Of a stretch of DNA of 64,000 bases, positions 49,731-58,506 are shown piece after piece. Source of the stretch: an uncultured Bacilli bacterium. GTDB lineage: Bacteria; Bacillota_I; Bacilli_A; RF39; UBA660. The position numbers and the translations under genes were made by a program. The notes beneath the pieces are model-generated. The model had not been told where the DNA came from. It ran no database searches and saw only the letters and a program-made list of their open reading frames with translations. The DNA is taken from NCBI GenBank assembly GCA_934096805.1, contig CAKOMW010000001.1, positions 124,001 through 188,000 on the forward strand, in the 5' to 3' direction. Positions within the stretch are counted from its first letter, which is position 1. Every line of letters begins with the position of its first letter.

Positions 49731-50735
49731 TTATATAGTTTCTTGGTACTTGTTTTTGTTTATTATTATTTTATCTTTGTTTAATCTAAAGTGTGCAAAT
49801 GCTAATGGAATGTTATTCTTTTTGCATATTCCTTCTATATTATATATGTCATTTTTTATTTTTTGATATGTTTTGTTGTCTACCATTTTATTTAAGGCAA
49901 ATGATTCATCTTTTTCATTAGTATCATTGAAAGATGTTAGCATTATTATTTTTTTTAACTTGTTATATTCTGTTTTTATGTGACTTAATTCATAATAAAG
50001 TGAATAATATAATTCTGCTTTATCGTGTATATTTTTATTTAAGTATATTGCTGGGTTTGTTCCTTTTACTTGGCAACAACTTTTTATATTTTTATTTTTT
50101 AGTGGTTCTTCTAATACTAGATATATACCACTTTTATTCATAATTTTTATAATATCATTTATATTGGATTCTTTATTTGATAGTTTTTTTAATTCTTCAA
50201 ATAGCGGTTCTAAATTTTTTGAATTATATGGCTTGACTTCTTGTCTAATTGCTAATTTATCGCATCTATTTATCCAGACAAAGGCTTGTTTTCTATCTGT
50301 TAGTGTTTCTTTATTATATGATATTTTGTTTTCAAAATAGTTTTCAAACATATCAAAGTTTCTTAAATTTAAATATTCTAATAAATTTATTGCATTTGTT
50401 ATGTATGATGTTTTGTCTTTTAAATCAATCCATCCTAGTTTATACATTTCTTTTATATAAAATGATTCTAAATATTTTTTTATCTTGTCTTCGGTTTTAA
50501 ATTTTTTGTTCAGATAAAGATACATTCTTTTTTTATTTTCTGTTTCTAATATTAAGTTTGCATCTATGTCTGTTAGTAGGCTTATAGCAATCATTAGGTC
50601 TACTGATATTTCTGTATTTTCATTTAACAATTCATTCATATGCTTAAATGTTATGTTTAATCTATTTGCAAAGTCTTTTTGAGAAATTTTGTTAAATGCT
50701 AAATAATCTTTCAAAATTGTTCCAAATCCATTCAT
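49731..50735 (-). CDS. XRE-type regulator with degenerate ImmA/IrrE metallopeptidase
   Basis: 334 aa. N-terminal HTH (residues 5-60, KISQKDFANRLNITFKHMNELL). The C-terminal half resembles the ImmA/IrrE (DUF955) peptidase, with AIYLNKNIHDKAELYYSLYYELSHIKTEY, but Tyr248 stands where the first metal His of HExxH is expected (Y-E-L-S-H). The fusion resembles HigA-type or phage-repressor-controlling proteins. Lack of a metal ligand suggests an inactive or binding-only domain. No toxin partner is evident; tmRNA is on the other side. Confidence 0.8.
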   Translation of the reverse strand: MNGFGTILKDYLAFNKISQKDFANRLNITFKHMNELLNENTEISVDLMIAISLLTDIDANLILETENKKRMYLYLNKKFKTEDKIKKYLESFYIKEMYKLGWIDLKDKTSYITNAINLLEYLNLRNFDMFENYFENKISYNKETLTDRKQAFVWINRCDKLAIRQEVKPYNSKNLEPLFEELKKLSNKESNINDIIKIMNKSGIYLVLEEPLKNKNIKSCCQVKGTNPAIYLNKNIHDKAELYYSLYYELSHIKTEYNKLKKIIMLTSFNDTNEKDESFALNKMVDNKTYQKIKNDIYNIEGICKKNNIPLAFAHFRLNKDKIIINKNKYQETI

Positions 50736-50780
50736 ATTACCAACTCCGATATTATTGTAACATATTGGGTTTTTATATGC

Positions 50781-50818
50781 AAGAAAAAGGAAGATTTTTT
50801 AATTTTTATCTTCCTTTT
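50781..50818 (-). terminator. smpB terminator
   Basis: Perfect eleven-pair stem AAAAGGAAGAT/ATCTTCCTTTT with T-run on the minus strand, overlapping the smpB stop. Confidence 0.85.
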
Positions 50819-51243
50819 AGTTCTTTTTCTATTTTTCTTTTTATGTCTCTTTCTTTTATTGTTTCTCTTTTGTCATAATTTTTTTTACCTTTGCATAGAC
50901 CTAGTAGTACTTTTACTTTATTGTTTTTGAAGTAAATTTTTAATGGGATAAGGGTGAAGCCTTCTTTGTCTATTTTATCTCTTAGTTTTAATATTTCTTT
51001 TTTGTGTAATAGTAATTTTCTAGTTCTAGTTTCGTCTTTTATGAATGCTCCGGTTTTTTCATATGTTTTTACGAACATATTTATTAAGTAAACTTCGCCT
51101 TTTCGTATTACAGCATAGCTGTCTTTTATATTACATGTTCCTTCTCTTATTGATTTTACTTCGTTTCCAAATAATTCAATACCGCACTCATATTCATCTT
51201 CAATAAAATAGTTGTATTTGGCTTTTCTATTTAGTATTTCCAT
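50806..51243 (-). CDS. smpB: SsrA-binding protein
   Basis: Carries tmRNA into stalled ribosomes, 145 aa. Family motifs: NRKAKYNYFIEDEYECGIEL, GNEVKSIREGTCNIKDSYA and the basic C-terminal tail. It overlaps the end of rnr by 17 bases; ssrA is two features away, the usual rnr-smpB-ssrA order. Confidence 0.96.
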   Translation of the reverse strand: MEILNRKAKYNYFIEDEYECGIELFGNEVKSIREGTCNIKDSYAVIRKGEVYLINMFVKTYEKTGAFIKDETRTRKLLLHKKEILKLRDKIDKEGFTLIPLKIYFKNNKVKVLLGLCKGKKNYDKRETIKERDIKRKIEKELKGR

Positions 51244-53329
51244 TATATTTTACCTTTCTTGTTTTTGGTTTTCTTTTTGGTTCAAAGTCTATTTCATAAG
51301 TTTCAGGATCACTTTTTGTTAAAATTACTTCTATTTTGTCTCCTAGTCGGTATACTTTGTTTGTTTTTTCTCCAACGATTATTTGTAATTCTTCTTCGTA
51401 GTTGTAATAGTCATCCATTGTTTCAAAGCCTATTCTTCCTTCGACTAGGTTTTCTAGCTGAATGAACATTCCGTTTTTGGTAAATCCATCTATTTTTCCG
51501 GTGAATTCTTCTCCGATTTTATTTTGCATGTATTGAGCCATTCTGTATTTATTTGCTTGTTTTTCACATTTTTCTGCTGATATTTCTTGGGTTGAAGAGT
51601 GAGCAGCAATGTCTTTTAATTTTTCTTGGTATAGGTCTTCAACTAGTTTAGAAAATTCTCCTTTTAGAATTAAGTGAAGTATTCTATGGATTGTGGTGTC
51701 TGGATATCTTCTTATTGGGCTTGTGAAATGAGTATAATATTCTCCTTTTCTTGAGTCTACTCCAATTCCAAAGTGTCCTTCTTTTTCAGTGGTGTATTTG
51801 GCTTTAGCCATGCATCTTAGAACCATTTGGATAAATATTTCTTTGTTCTCTTCTTTTTCTAATTCTTTTAGGATGTTTTGTATTACTTTTGGATCAGATG
51901 AATTTATTTTTGATTGAATATTTACTCCGTATGATTTTAGTATTGTTAATGTGTTTTTTAGTCTTTCTTCATCTGGGTATTCGTGGACACGATAGATTGA
52001 TTCTACGCCCATGTTATATATATAGGTTGCTACTGTCTCATTGGCTGCGAGCATGAAATCTTCGATTAGGTTTTCTCCGGTGTCTTGTTCTCTTAGTTCA
52101 ATTGCTTCTGTTTCATCGTTTTCATTTATGATTATTTTCTTTTCTGGCAAGTCAAAGTTTAGCATTCCTCTTTTTTCTCTGGATGTTCTTAGTATTTCTG
52201 CTAGTTCTTTCATTTGGTTTAGAGCTTTTACATAGTTTTCATATCCTTCTGCTACTATGTTTTCATTTAATATTTTGTTTACTTTTTTATATGTCATTTG
52301 AATATTGGAATGAATTACACTTTTAAATATATCGAAGGTTATTAGATTTCCTTCTTGATCAAATTCCATTTCACATGATAGGGCTAGTCTATCAACGTCT
52401 GGGTTTAAAGAACATATCCCGTTTGATAGTTGGGGTGGGTACATAGGGCTTACTACTCCAGGCATATAGACGCTTGTTGCTTTTTGTCTAGCATCTTTAT
52501 CAAGTGCTGTATTTTCTTTTACATAGTAGGTTACGTCAGCGATGTGGACTCCTAATTTATAGTGACCATTTGGTTCTATATCTATTGAAATAGCATCGTC
52601 TATATCTTTAGTGTCATCTCCATCGATGGTAAAAATCATTTTGTCTCTTAGGTCTCTTCTTCCTTCTAAATCTTGGGCTTGAACTGATGATGGGATATAT
52701 TTCAACTCTTTTAGTGTTTCTTCACTAAAGCCTAATGTAAAATTATTGGCATAAAGGATTTTGCTTTCTTCTAGTTTTGGAGCATTTTTGTGTCCTATTA
52801 TAGTGTCTAGGGTTGCATGATAGTATTTCCCTTCTTTGTTTTTGTCTATTTTTATTCCTATTAGCATTCCATCTACAATTTTGTCATCTAGTTTTATTTT
52901 ATATTTATTTGTTCCTACTACCGCATATTTTTCTTTATTAATGGTTTGTACTTCGGCGATTATTCCTTTTCTTTCTATTATTTTTTTTATTGTTCCAATA
53001 TTGTTGTTAAAGTCTGTTATTCTTGCTAGGACTTTATCTCCCTCGAAACATGTTTTTTTATATTCTCTATTTACTGTTATTGATTTATTTTCATAGGAAA
53101 CATAGCAGTCTCCATTTCTTTTTATATGAAATGTTCCTTCGAAAAAAGGATTTAAGGTATAGTTTTCTCCACCAACGCAGTATATTAGTTGGCGGGCTTT
53201 TAGTTCGTTTATTTGATCTAAAAACTCCTCGTATGAGTAGTTGGTATAACCTGCTTTTTTGTATATGTCTTTTATATTAATTGCATTGTTTCTAGTTATT
53301 TTTAATATTTCTAGTATTTTTTCTTCCAT
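51227..53329 (-). CDS. rnr: Ribonuclease R
   Basis: 3'-5' exoribonuclease of the RNB family, 700 aa. It has N-terminal cold-shock-like domains, the catalytic RNB core (TIDGDDTKDIDDAISID), STSVYMPGVVSPMYPP and a C-terminal S1 domain (GEEFTGKIDGFTKNGMFIQL). It degrades structured RNA and acts with tmRNA/SmpB in trans-translation turnover. It overlaps smpB and lies downstream of secG; promoter not identified. Confidence 0.96.
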   Translation of the reverse strand: MEEKILEILKITRNNAINIKDIYKKAGYTNYSYEEFLDQINELKARQLIYCVGGENYTLNPFFEGTFHIKRNGDCYVSYENKSITVNREYKKTCFEGDKVLARITDFNNNIGTIKKIIERKGIIAEVQTINKEKYAVVGTNKYKIKLDDKIVDGMLIGIKIDKNKEGKYYHATLDTIIGHKNAPKLEESKILYANNFTLGFSEETLKELKYIPSSVQAQDLEGRRDLRDKMIFTIDGDDTKDIDDAISIDIEPNGHYKLGVHIADVTYYVKENTALDKDARQKATSVYMPGVVSPMYPPQLSNGICSLNPDVDRLALSCEMEFDQEGNLITFDIFKSVIHSNIQMTYKKVNKILNENIVAEGYENYVKALNQMKELAEILRTSREKRGMLNFDLPEKKIIINENDETEAIELREQDTGENLIEDFMLAANETVATYIYNMGVESIYRVHEYPDEERLKNTLTILKSYGVNIQSKINSSDPKVIQNILKELEKEENKEIFIQMVLRCMAKAKYTTEKEGHFGIGVDSRKGEYYTHFTSPIRRYPDTTIHRILHLILKGEFSKLVEDLYQEKLKDIAAHSSTQEISAEKCEKQANKYRMAQYMQNKIGEEFTGKIDGFTKNGMFIQLENLVEGRIGFETMDDYYNYEEELQIIVGEKTNKVYRLGDKIEVILTKSDPETYEIDFEPKRKPKTRKVKYNGNTK

Positions 53330-53355
53330 AATATCACCTTAATATTATGATAACA

Positions 53356-53382
53356 CAAAAAAAACAGAATTACATCTGTTTT
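53356..53382 (-). terminator. secG terminator
   Basis: AAAACAGA/TCTGTTTT stem with an eight-T run just after secG, so rnr has its own start or readthrough. Confidence 0.8.
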
Positions 53383-53385
53383 AGT

Positions 53386-53610
53386 TTAAATAAATGAAAT
53401 TATAGTACATATTACTACGTACAGAATTCCTAAGGTTAAAGTTGTTCTGCTTATAACTAATTCGCTACCACGTTCTTTTCTATTTTTAAATAGATCAGTT
53501 GTGGAACCACTGAATAATGCCCCTGGATCTGCTGATTTTCCACTTTGTAATAGTACTAGAACTATTATTAAAACACAAATTACTAATAGTGCTATTTCTA
53601 ATATTGTCAT
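53386..53610 (-). CDS. secG: Protein-export membrane protein SecG
   Basis: 74 aa with two membrane segments, and the signature LLQSGKSADPGALFSGSTTDLF in between. Accessory subunit of the SecYEG translocon. Order secG, rnr, smpB, ssrA is as in other Bacilli. Confidence 0.93.
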   Translation of the reverse strand: MTILEIALLVICVLIIVLVLLQSGKSADPGALFSGSTTDLFKNRKERGSELVISRTTLTLGILYVVICTIISFI

Positions 53611-53671
53611 AATATGCCTCCCTAAATAACTAAAAGTATTTTATCATATTTTTTTTTGGAAAGCAATAGTT

Positions 53672-54634
53672 TTAAACAAAACCTATAAACCAAAAACAGA
53701 GGTATAGTATTGTTACTATGATTGATGGAAGTATGTAAGTGAACTTGTTTTTTGTCTTATTTCTTATATTTTCTATAAAACTAAGTATTGTAAAGATGAG
53801 GCCTAGGCCTACCATAATAGTTGTTTCTTTGTCTATATAGTTGTATATTGTATTATTTATTAGGATTAAATCTGCGATTGCCAGAACTGATAAATTGAAG
53901 AGATTGCTTCCTATTATGTCGCCTAGGGCAAGGTCATAACTATTCATGGTTATTAAAGTGTAGAATGTTATTACTTCTGGAAGACTGGTTGTTATTCCTA
54001 ATAATATAGCTCCGATTGTACCACTGGAAAATGTTGGGTGCGCTAAAGCTATGTTATTAACAAATGTTGTTAATAGAACGCTTGATACTATCATTAAAAT
54101 TGAGGTTATGAATAGTTTTTCTTTTAAATTTTTTATTTGTTTTGTTGTAGTTTTTTCTTCTTGTATTGTGTTTTTAGGGATTGATTTTATATAAATGATA
54201 TAGATAATTATTATAATAAATGTTGGGAAGCCTATGTTTATTATTGTTATGTTTATTATGTTTTTTATGAAGAGATACATGAAGAGGTAATTTATTGTTA
54301 AAAATAAATATATTAGTTTATGATTTTTACTGGTTTTTATGGTAAACAGTTTTTTTATAAAAATTATATTTATAAAGCACATAATAAAAATATTAAATAG
54401 ATTACTTCCTAGAATATCTCCGAGAGCCAATTTTGGGTTTTTTAGGATTATTGATGAAAGACATGTTATTAGTTCAGGGAGTGAGGTTACTCCTGCTAAC
54501 AGAATACCCCCGATTACTGCTTTTGATATGTTGCTTGTTTTACTTAGATTATCTGCATATATTGATAGTTTTATGCTTAAAAAGACTGTTAAAAAAGCAA
54601 ATATTAAAAAAAATATTTCGTTCACTTGTATCAC
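53672..54634 (-). CDS. Sodium/calcium exchanger family protein
   Basis: 320 aa with about ten membrane helices. The two alpha-repeats that define the CaCA family are visible: AGVTSLPELITCLSSII with ALGDILGSNLFNIFI and GITTSLPEVITFYTLI with ALGDIIGSNLFNLSV. Likely a Na or proton-coupled calcium or cation exchanger (YrbG type). The start follows AGGTGATACAA. Between secG and eno, separate unit. Confidence 0.9.
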   Translation of the reverse strand: MIQVNEIFFLIFAFLTVFLSIKLSIYADNLSKTSNISKAVIGGILLAGVTSLPELITCLSSIILKNPKLALGDILGSNLFNIFIMCFINIIFIKKLFTIKTSKNHKLIYLFLTINYLFMYLFIKNIINITIINIGFPTFIIIIIYIIYIKSIPKNTIQEEKTTTKQIKNLKEKLFITSILMIVSSVLLTTFVNNIALAHPTFSSGTIGAILLGITTSLPEVITFYTLITMNSYDLALGDIIGSNLFNLSVLAIADLILINNTIYNYIDKETTIMVGLGLIFTILSFIENIRNKTKNKFTYILPSIIVTILYLCFWFIGFV

Positions 54635-54669
54635 CTATTAATTTATATGTGAAACGAGATATTTTAAAA

Positions 54670-55884
54670 CTATAATTGTTCTTCTATTCTGATTAGTCTG
54701 TTGTATTTACAAATTCTTTCTCCTCTTGATAGTGAACCGCTTTTCATATATTTTATCCCTAAACCTACTGCAAAATCACTTATGAATGTGTCTTCGGTTT
54801 CTCCACTTCGATGTGATATTATCATGTTGATATTGTTTTCTTTAGCAAGGTTTATTGTTTCTATCATTTCGCTTATTGTTCCTATTTGGTTTGCTTTTAG
54901 AAGAATAAAGTTGGTTGATTTTTTATCTATTCCTTTTTGAAGTAAGTTTTTGTTTGTTGTGTAAAGATCGTCTCCGACAATGTTGGTTTTTAAAATTTTA
55001 GTTAGTTGAGCGAAGCCTTCAAAGTCTGTTTCTTCTAAAGGGTCTTCAATGGAAAAAATAGGATATTTTTGTACTAATTCTTGATACATGCATATCATTT
55101 GTTCTTTGGTTTTATATTCATTGTTTAGAAAATACATGTCTTTTTCTTTGTGATAAAACGATGTAGCTGCGATGTCTAATGCTATTTTTACGTCTGTTTC
55201 TTTTTTATATCCTGCTTTTTCAATTGCTTCAATTATCATTTCTAGGGCTTCCTCATTATTTTTTAAGTCTGGGGCAAAGCCTCCTTCATCACCGACGTTT
55301 GTATTGTAACCTTTTTCTTTTAAAATTTTTTTTAAAGTGTGAAAAACTTCGCTTGCTATTTGTAGTTGTTCTTTGATGCTTGTTCTATTTACCATAATCA
55401 TAAATTCTTGGAAGTCTATTTTGTTGTCAGCGTGCATTCCTCCATTTAAAATATTAAACATGCATTGTGGTATTGTTCTGTTGTTTCCTATTGTTTCATA
55501 TAATTGTTCTTTTTTTTGCTTACTACATGCCTTAATATAGGCTAAGGATACTGACAAAATGGCATTTGCTCCTAAAAGGGTTTTGTTTTTTGTACCATCT
55601 AATTTTATTAGTAGTTCGTCTAGTTCTTGGTATGATGAAAATTCTTTGTTTATTATATTTTCTTTTATGATAGTATTTACATTGGTTACTGCTTTTTGAA
55701 CTCCTTTGCCTAAGTATCTTTTTTCATGGTCTCGTAGTTCTAGAGCTTCATTGGTTCCTGTTGATGCCCCACTTGGTACGCTTGCTGTGGCAACTGTACC
55801 GTCTTCTAGGATGATGTCTGTTTCTACGGTTGGCCAACCTCTTGAATCTAATATTTCTCTTGATTTTACATCTTTTATTTTCAT
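54670..55884 (-). CDS. eno: Enolase
   Basis: Glycolytic enzyme, 2-phosphoglycerate to PEP. 404 aa from ATG 55884 (AGGTGATAAA upstream); an earlier frame adds 15 residues. Motifs: KSREILDSRGWPTVE, SVPSGASTGTNEALELRD, GDEGGFAPDL, SIEDPLEETD, VGDDLYTTN and SHRSGETEDTF. It is slightly shorter than Bacillus enolase (430 aa) and the C-terminus ends NRLIRIEEQL. Opposite to femX-like gene. Confidence 0.96.
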   Translation of the reverse strand: MKIKDVKSREILDSRGWPTVETDIILEDGTVATASVPSGASTGTNEALELRDHEKRYLGKGVQKAVTNVNTIIKENIINKEFSSYQELDELLIKLDGTKNKTLLGANAILSVSLAYIKACSKQKKEQLYETIGNNRTIPQCMFNILNGGMHADNKIDFQEFMIMVNRTSIKEQLQIASEVFHTLKKILKEKGYNTNVGDEGGFAPDLKNNEEALEMIIEAIEKAGYKKETDVKIALDIAATSFYHKEKDMYFLNNEYKTKEQMICMYQELVQKYPIFSIEDPLEETDFEGFAQLTKILKTNIVGDDLYTTNKNLLQKGIDKKSTNFILLKANQIGTISEMIETINLAKENNINMIISHRSGETEDTFISDFAVGLGIKYMKSGSLSRGERICKYNRLIRIEEQL

Positions 55885-56007
55885 TTTATCACCTATCCTT
55901 ATGGTAATTATATAATATTTTGCAAACAAATGAAACTTTTTATTGATTTTAAGTTAAAAAAAAGTTATTATAATAGTAGTAAAATATATGAATGAGGAGT
56001 GGTTTAT

Positions 56008-57264
56008 TTGAAAATAGTTATACTTACACCAGAACAATTTGACAATTTTTCTGATAATCACCCTCTTCATACTTATTATCAGACTTCAATGTATGGTAAT
56101 GTAATGAAAAAAAATGGATTTAGCGTTGAATATTATGGCTTTGTAGATGATAATGATAGATTGGTTGGGGCAACTTTGTTGCTGACAAAAAAACTTCTTT
56201 TTGGACATAAGTATGCTTATGCTCCGAGAGGTTATTTGATTAATTATGATGATAGGCATTTGATTACAGAGCTTTCTAGGAAGCTTAAAAAATATTTAGC
56301 TAGAAATAACTATGTTTTTTTAAAGATTGATCCTCCAGTTGTCGCAAATAAAAGGGATAGCAGTGGTAATATAATTCCTAGTCCTTATCAGAATGATGTT
56401 ATTGTTTTCTTGCAGAATAATGGATACAATTATTTTGGTGATAATAAGTTTTTTGGTACAGAAAAACCTAGATGGAATGCTATTTTGAAGGTTACTGGTA
56501 CTGCTTCTTCTTTGTATAATAATTTTGATAGTAATATTAAAAATAAGATTAGAAAGGCTCAATCTAGGGGGGTTGAGGTAGTACAAGGTAATCATAATGA
56601 TTTAGAAATATTTTATAGCTTTGTTTATAAAAAGCATTATAGAAAGTTAAATTATTATAAAGATTTTGCTCGTTTTTTTGGTAATAAGTTTGAACTTTAT
56701 TTTGCAAAGCTTAATACACAGAACTATCTTACTAATATAAAGAAAATATATGAAGAAGAAATTGCTAATAACGATGAAATAAACAGAAAAATACAGGATG
56801 CTGGTATGAAAAATAAGATTGATAATAAGTTAACTAATTCTAAGCTTACTTCTGATAAGCTTATTGCAACTTATAAAAAAGAATTAGAATATGCTTCTGT
56901 TTTGTTTGAGAAGAATCCTCAAGGTATTATAATTGGTGCTACGGGAATTATTGTTGAAAAGTATGGAGTTGAGCTTTTAATTGAAGGTTATAATCCAAAG
57001 TATGGTCTTTATTATCCTAATTTTTTACTTAAGTGGCATATTATTGAAAAGTATTCAAAGCTTGGAGCTGTTTATTTCCATCTTAATGCTATTACTGGTT
57101 ATTTTGGCAATAATAATAAATTTAAGGGTTTGAATGAAATGAAACTTGGTTATAATGCTGAGGTTACTGAATATATTGGAGAGTTTGACTTAGTTGTTGC
57201 TCCTGGTCTTTATAAATTTTATAAGACTTCGAAACTTGGTAAAAAGAAAAAAAGAATGAATTAG
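56008..57264 (+). CDS. FemA/FemX-like aminoacyltransferase
   Basis: 418 aa, non-ribosomal peptidoglycan interpeptide-bridge enzyme family, which transfers amino acids from tRNA to lipid II. Features: N-terminal GNAT-like half with HTYYQTSMYGNVMKK and GYDRL-like KIDPP, a helical arm (residues about 240-290, IYEEEIANNDEINRKIQDAG) and a C-terminal half with GATGIIVEKYGVELLIEGYN. TTG 56008 is chosen: GAGGAG is eight bases upstream. On the plus strand, divergent from eno, with a strong shared terminator after it. Confidence 0.85.
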   Translation: MKIVILTPEQFDNFSDNHPLHTYYQTSMYGNVMKKNGFSVEYYGFVDDNDRLVGATLLLTKKLLFGHKYAYAPRGYLINYDDRHLITELSRKLKKYLARNNYVFLKIDPPVVANKRDSSGNIIPSPYQNDVIVFLQNNGYNYFGDNKFFGTEKPRWNAILKVTGTASSLYNNFDSNIKNKIRKAQSRGVEVVQGNHNDLEIFYSFVYKKHYRKLNYYKDFARFFGNKFELYFAKLNTQNYLTNIKKIYEEEIANNDEINRKIQDAGMKNKIDNKLTNSKLTSDKLIATYKKELEYASVLFEKNPQGIIIGATGIIVEKYGVELLIEGYNPKYGLYYPNFLLKWHIIEKYSKLGAVYFHLNAITGYFGNNNKFKGLNEMKLGYNAEVTEYIGEFDLVVAPGLYKFYKTSKLGKKKKRMN

Positions 57265-57265
57265 C

Positions 57266-57313
57266 AAAAAAACTGTAATGAAACTTAGTGGCTAGTTTCT
57301 TACAGTTTTTATT
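57266..57313 (+). terminator. Terminator of the FemX-like gene, strong on both strands
   Basis: Stem AACTGTAA-GAAACT with a one-base bulge, and complement, flanked by A-run and T-run; works for the plus strand and possibly ychF from the other side. Confidence 0.85.
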
Positions 57314-57386
57314 TTTTGGTGAAAAGTGATTTTTTATTATATTTAAAAAGATGTAAATGAAATGATTCATTATACCTCTTTGTTTT

Positions 57387-58484
57387 TTATAGATTAAATC
57401 TAAAGTGACAGATATCTCCATCTTGCATCAAGTATTCTTTTCCTTCGATTCTAAATTTTCCGTTTTCTTTTACTTTTGTTTCGTCTTTGTATTCGATTAT
57501 ATCTTTATATGCTATTACTTCTGCTTTTATAAATCCTTTTTCAAAGTCTGTATGGATGATTCCGGCACATTCTTTGGCATTCATTCCATCTTTGTATGTC
57601 CAAGCTTTTACTTCTTGAGGACCGCATGTGAAGTAGGTTTTAAGTCCTAATAAATCATATGCGGTTTCAATTAGTTTGTCTAGTCCGCTTTGTTCTATTC
57701 CAAGTTCTTTTAGCATCTCTGTTTTGTCGTCATCGTTTAATTCTGATAGTTCTGATTCTATTTTGGCAGATACTGTTATTACTTTAGAATTTTCTTTTTC
57801 TGCGTACTCTTTTAGTTTTTTTACATACTCATTTTCTACACCTATTTCGTTTTCATCGATGTTAGCTATGTATATATGTGGTTTCAAGGTTATAAAATTG
57901 AATGATTTTAAGGACTGCAACTCTTCTTTTGTATATTCGATTAGTCTAAGTGGAACATTTTTTTCTAATGATTCTTTTGATTTTTGCAATGCATTTAGTT
58001 CTGTTAGGGAATCTTTATCTTTTGTCGTTTCTGCTTTTTTTCTTATTTTTTCTATTCTATTTGTTATTATTTCTAAATCAGCAAGTGCTAATTCTAGATT
58101 GATTATTTCAACGTCTCTTATAGGATCAACGTTTCCTTCAACATGTGTTATTTCTTTATCATTGAAGCATCTTACTACTTCGCAAATAGCATCTGTTTCT
58201 CTTATATGTGATAGAAATTTGTTTCCTAGTCCCTCTCCTTCTGATGCCCCTTTTACGATTCCTGCTATATCTACAAATTCAAATGTTGCTGGTTTTAATT
58301 CTTGAGGCAAGTATATTTCTTCTAATTTTTTTAATCTTTCGTCTGGTACGGTTACTATTCCAACGTTGGGATCTATTGTAGCGAATGGATAGTTTGCTAC
58401 TAGAATGCTTTTTTTTGTTATAGCATTGAATAGTGTTGATTTTCCAACGTTTGGTAAACCTACGATTCCTGCTTTTAAGCTCAT
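57387..58484 (-). CDS. ychF: Obg-like ATPase YchF
   Basis: P-loop NTPase of the Obg/TRAFAC class that favours ATP, 365 aa. G1 VGLPNVGKSTLFNAITK; the G4 region is ANIDENE in place of NKxD, which explains ATP preference; C-terminal TGS domain with RIEGKEYLMQDGDICHFRFN. In Bacillus (engD/yyaF) it lies next to yyzM (DUF951) as here. Associated with ribosomes. Confidence 0.95.
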   Translation of the reverse strand: MSLKAGIVGLPNVGKSTLFNAITKKSILVANYPFATIDPNVGIVTVPDERLKKLEEIYLPQELKPATFEFVDIAGIVKGASEGEGLGNKFLSHIRETDAICEVVRCFNDKEITHVEGNVDPIRDVEIINLELALADLEIITNRIEKIRKKAETTKDKDSLTELNALQKSKESLEKNVPLRLIEYTKEELQSLKSFNFITLKPHIYIANIDENEIGVENEYVKKLKEYAEKENSKVITVSAKIESELSELNDDDKTEMLKELGIEQSGLDKLIETAYDLLGLKTYFTCGPQEVKAWTYKDGMNAKECAGIIHTDFEKGFIKAEVIAYKDIIEYKDETKVKENGKFRIEGKEYLMQDGDICHFRFNL

Positions 58485-58506
58485 TTTATCTCTCCTTGTT
58501 TTTATA

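Noticed and set aside
49334..50735. Prophage or integrative element at ssrA
   Set aside because: No integrase and no repeated 3' ssrA end; only the XRE gene suggests past mobility.
56320..56595. Minus-strand 91-aa frame opposite the FemX-like gene
   Set aside because: Antisense shadow with no ribosome site; femX motif reading is on the plus strand.
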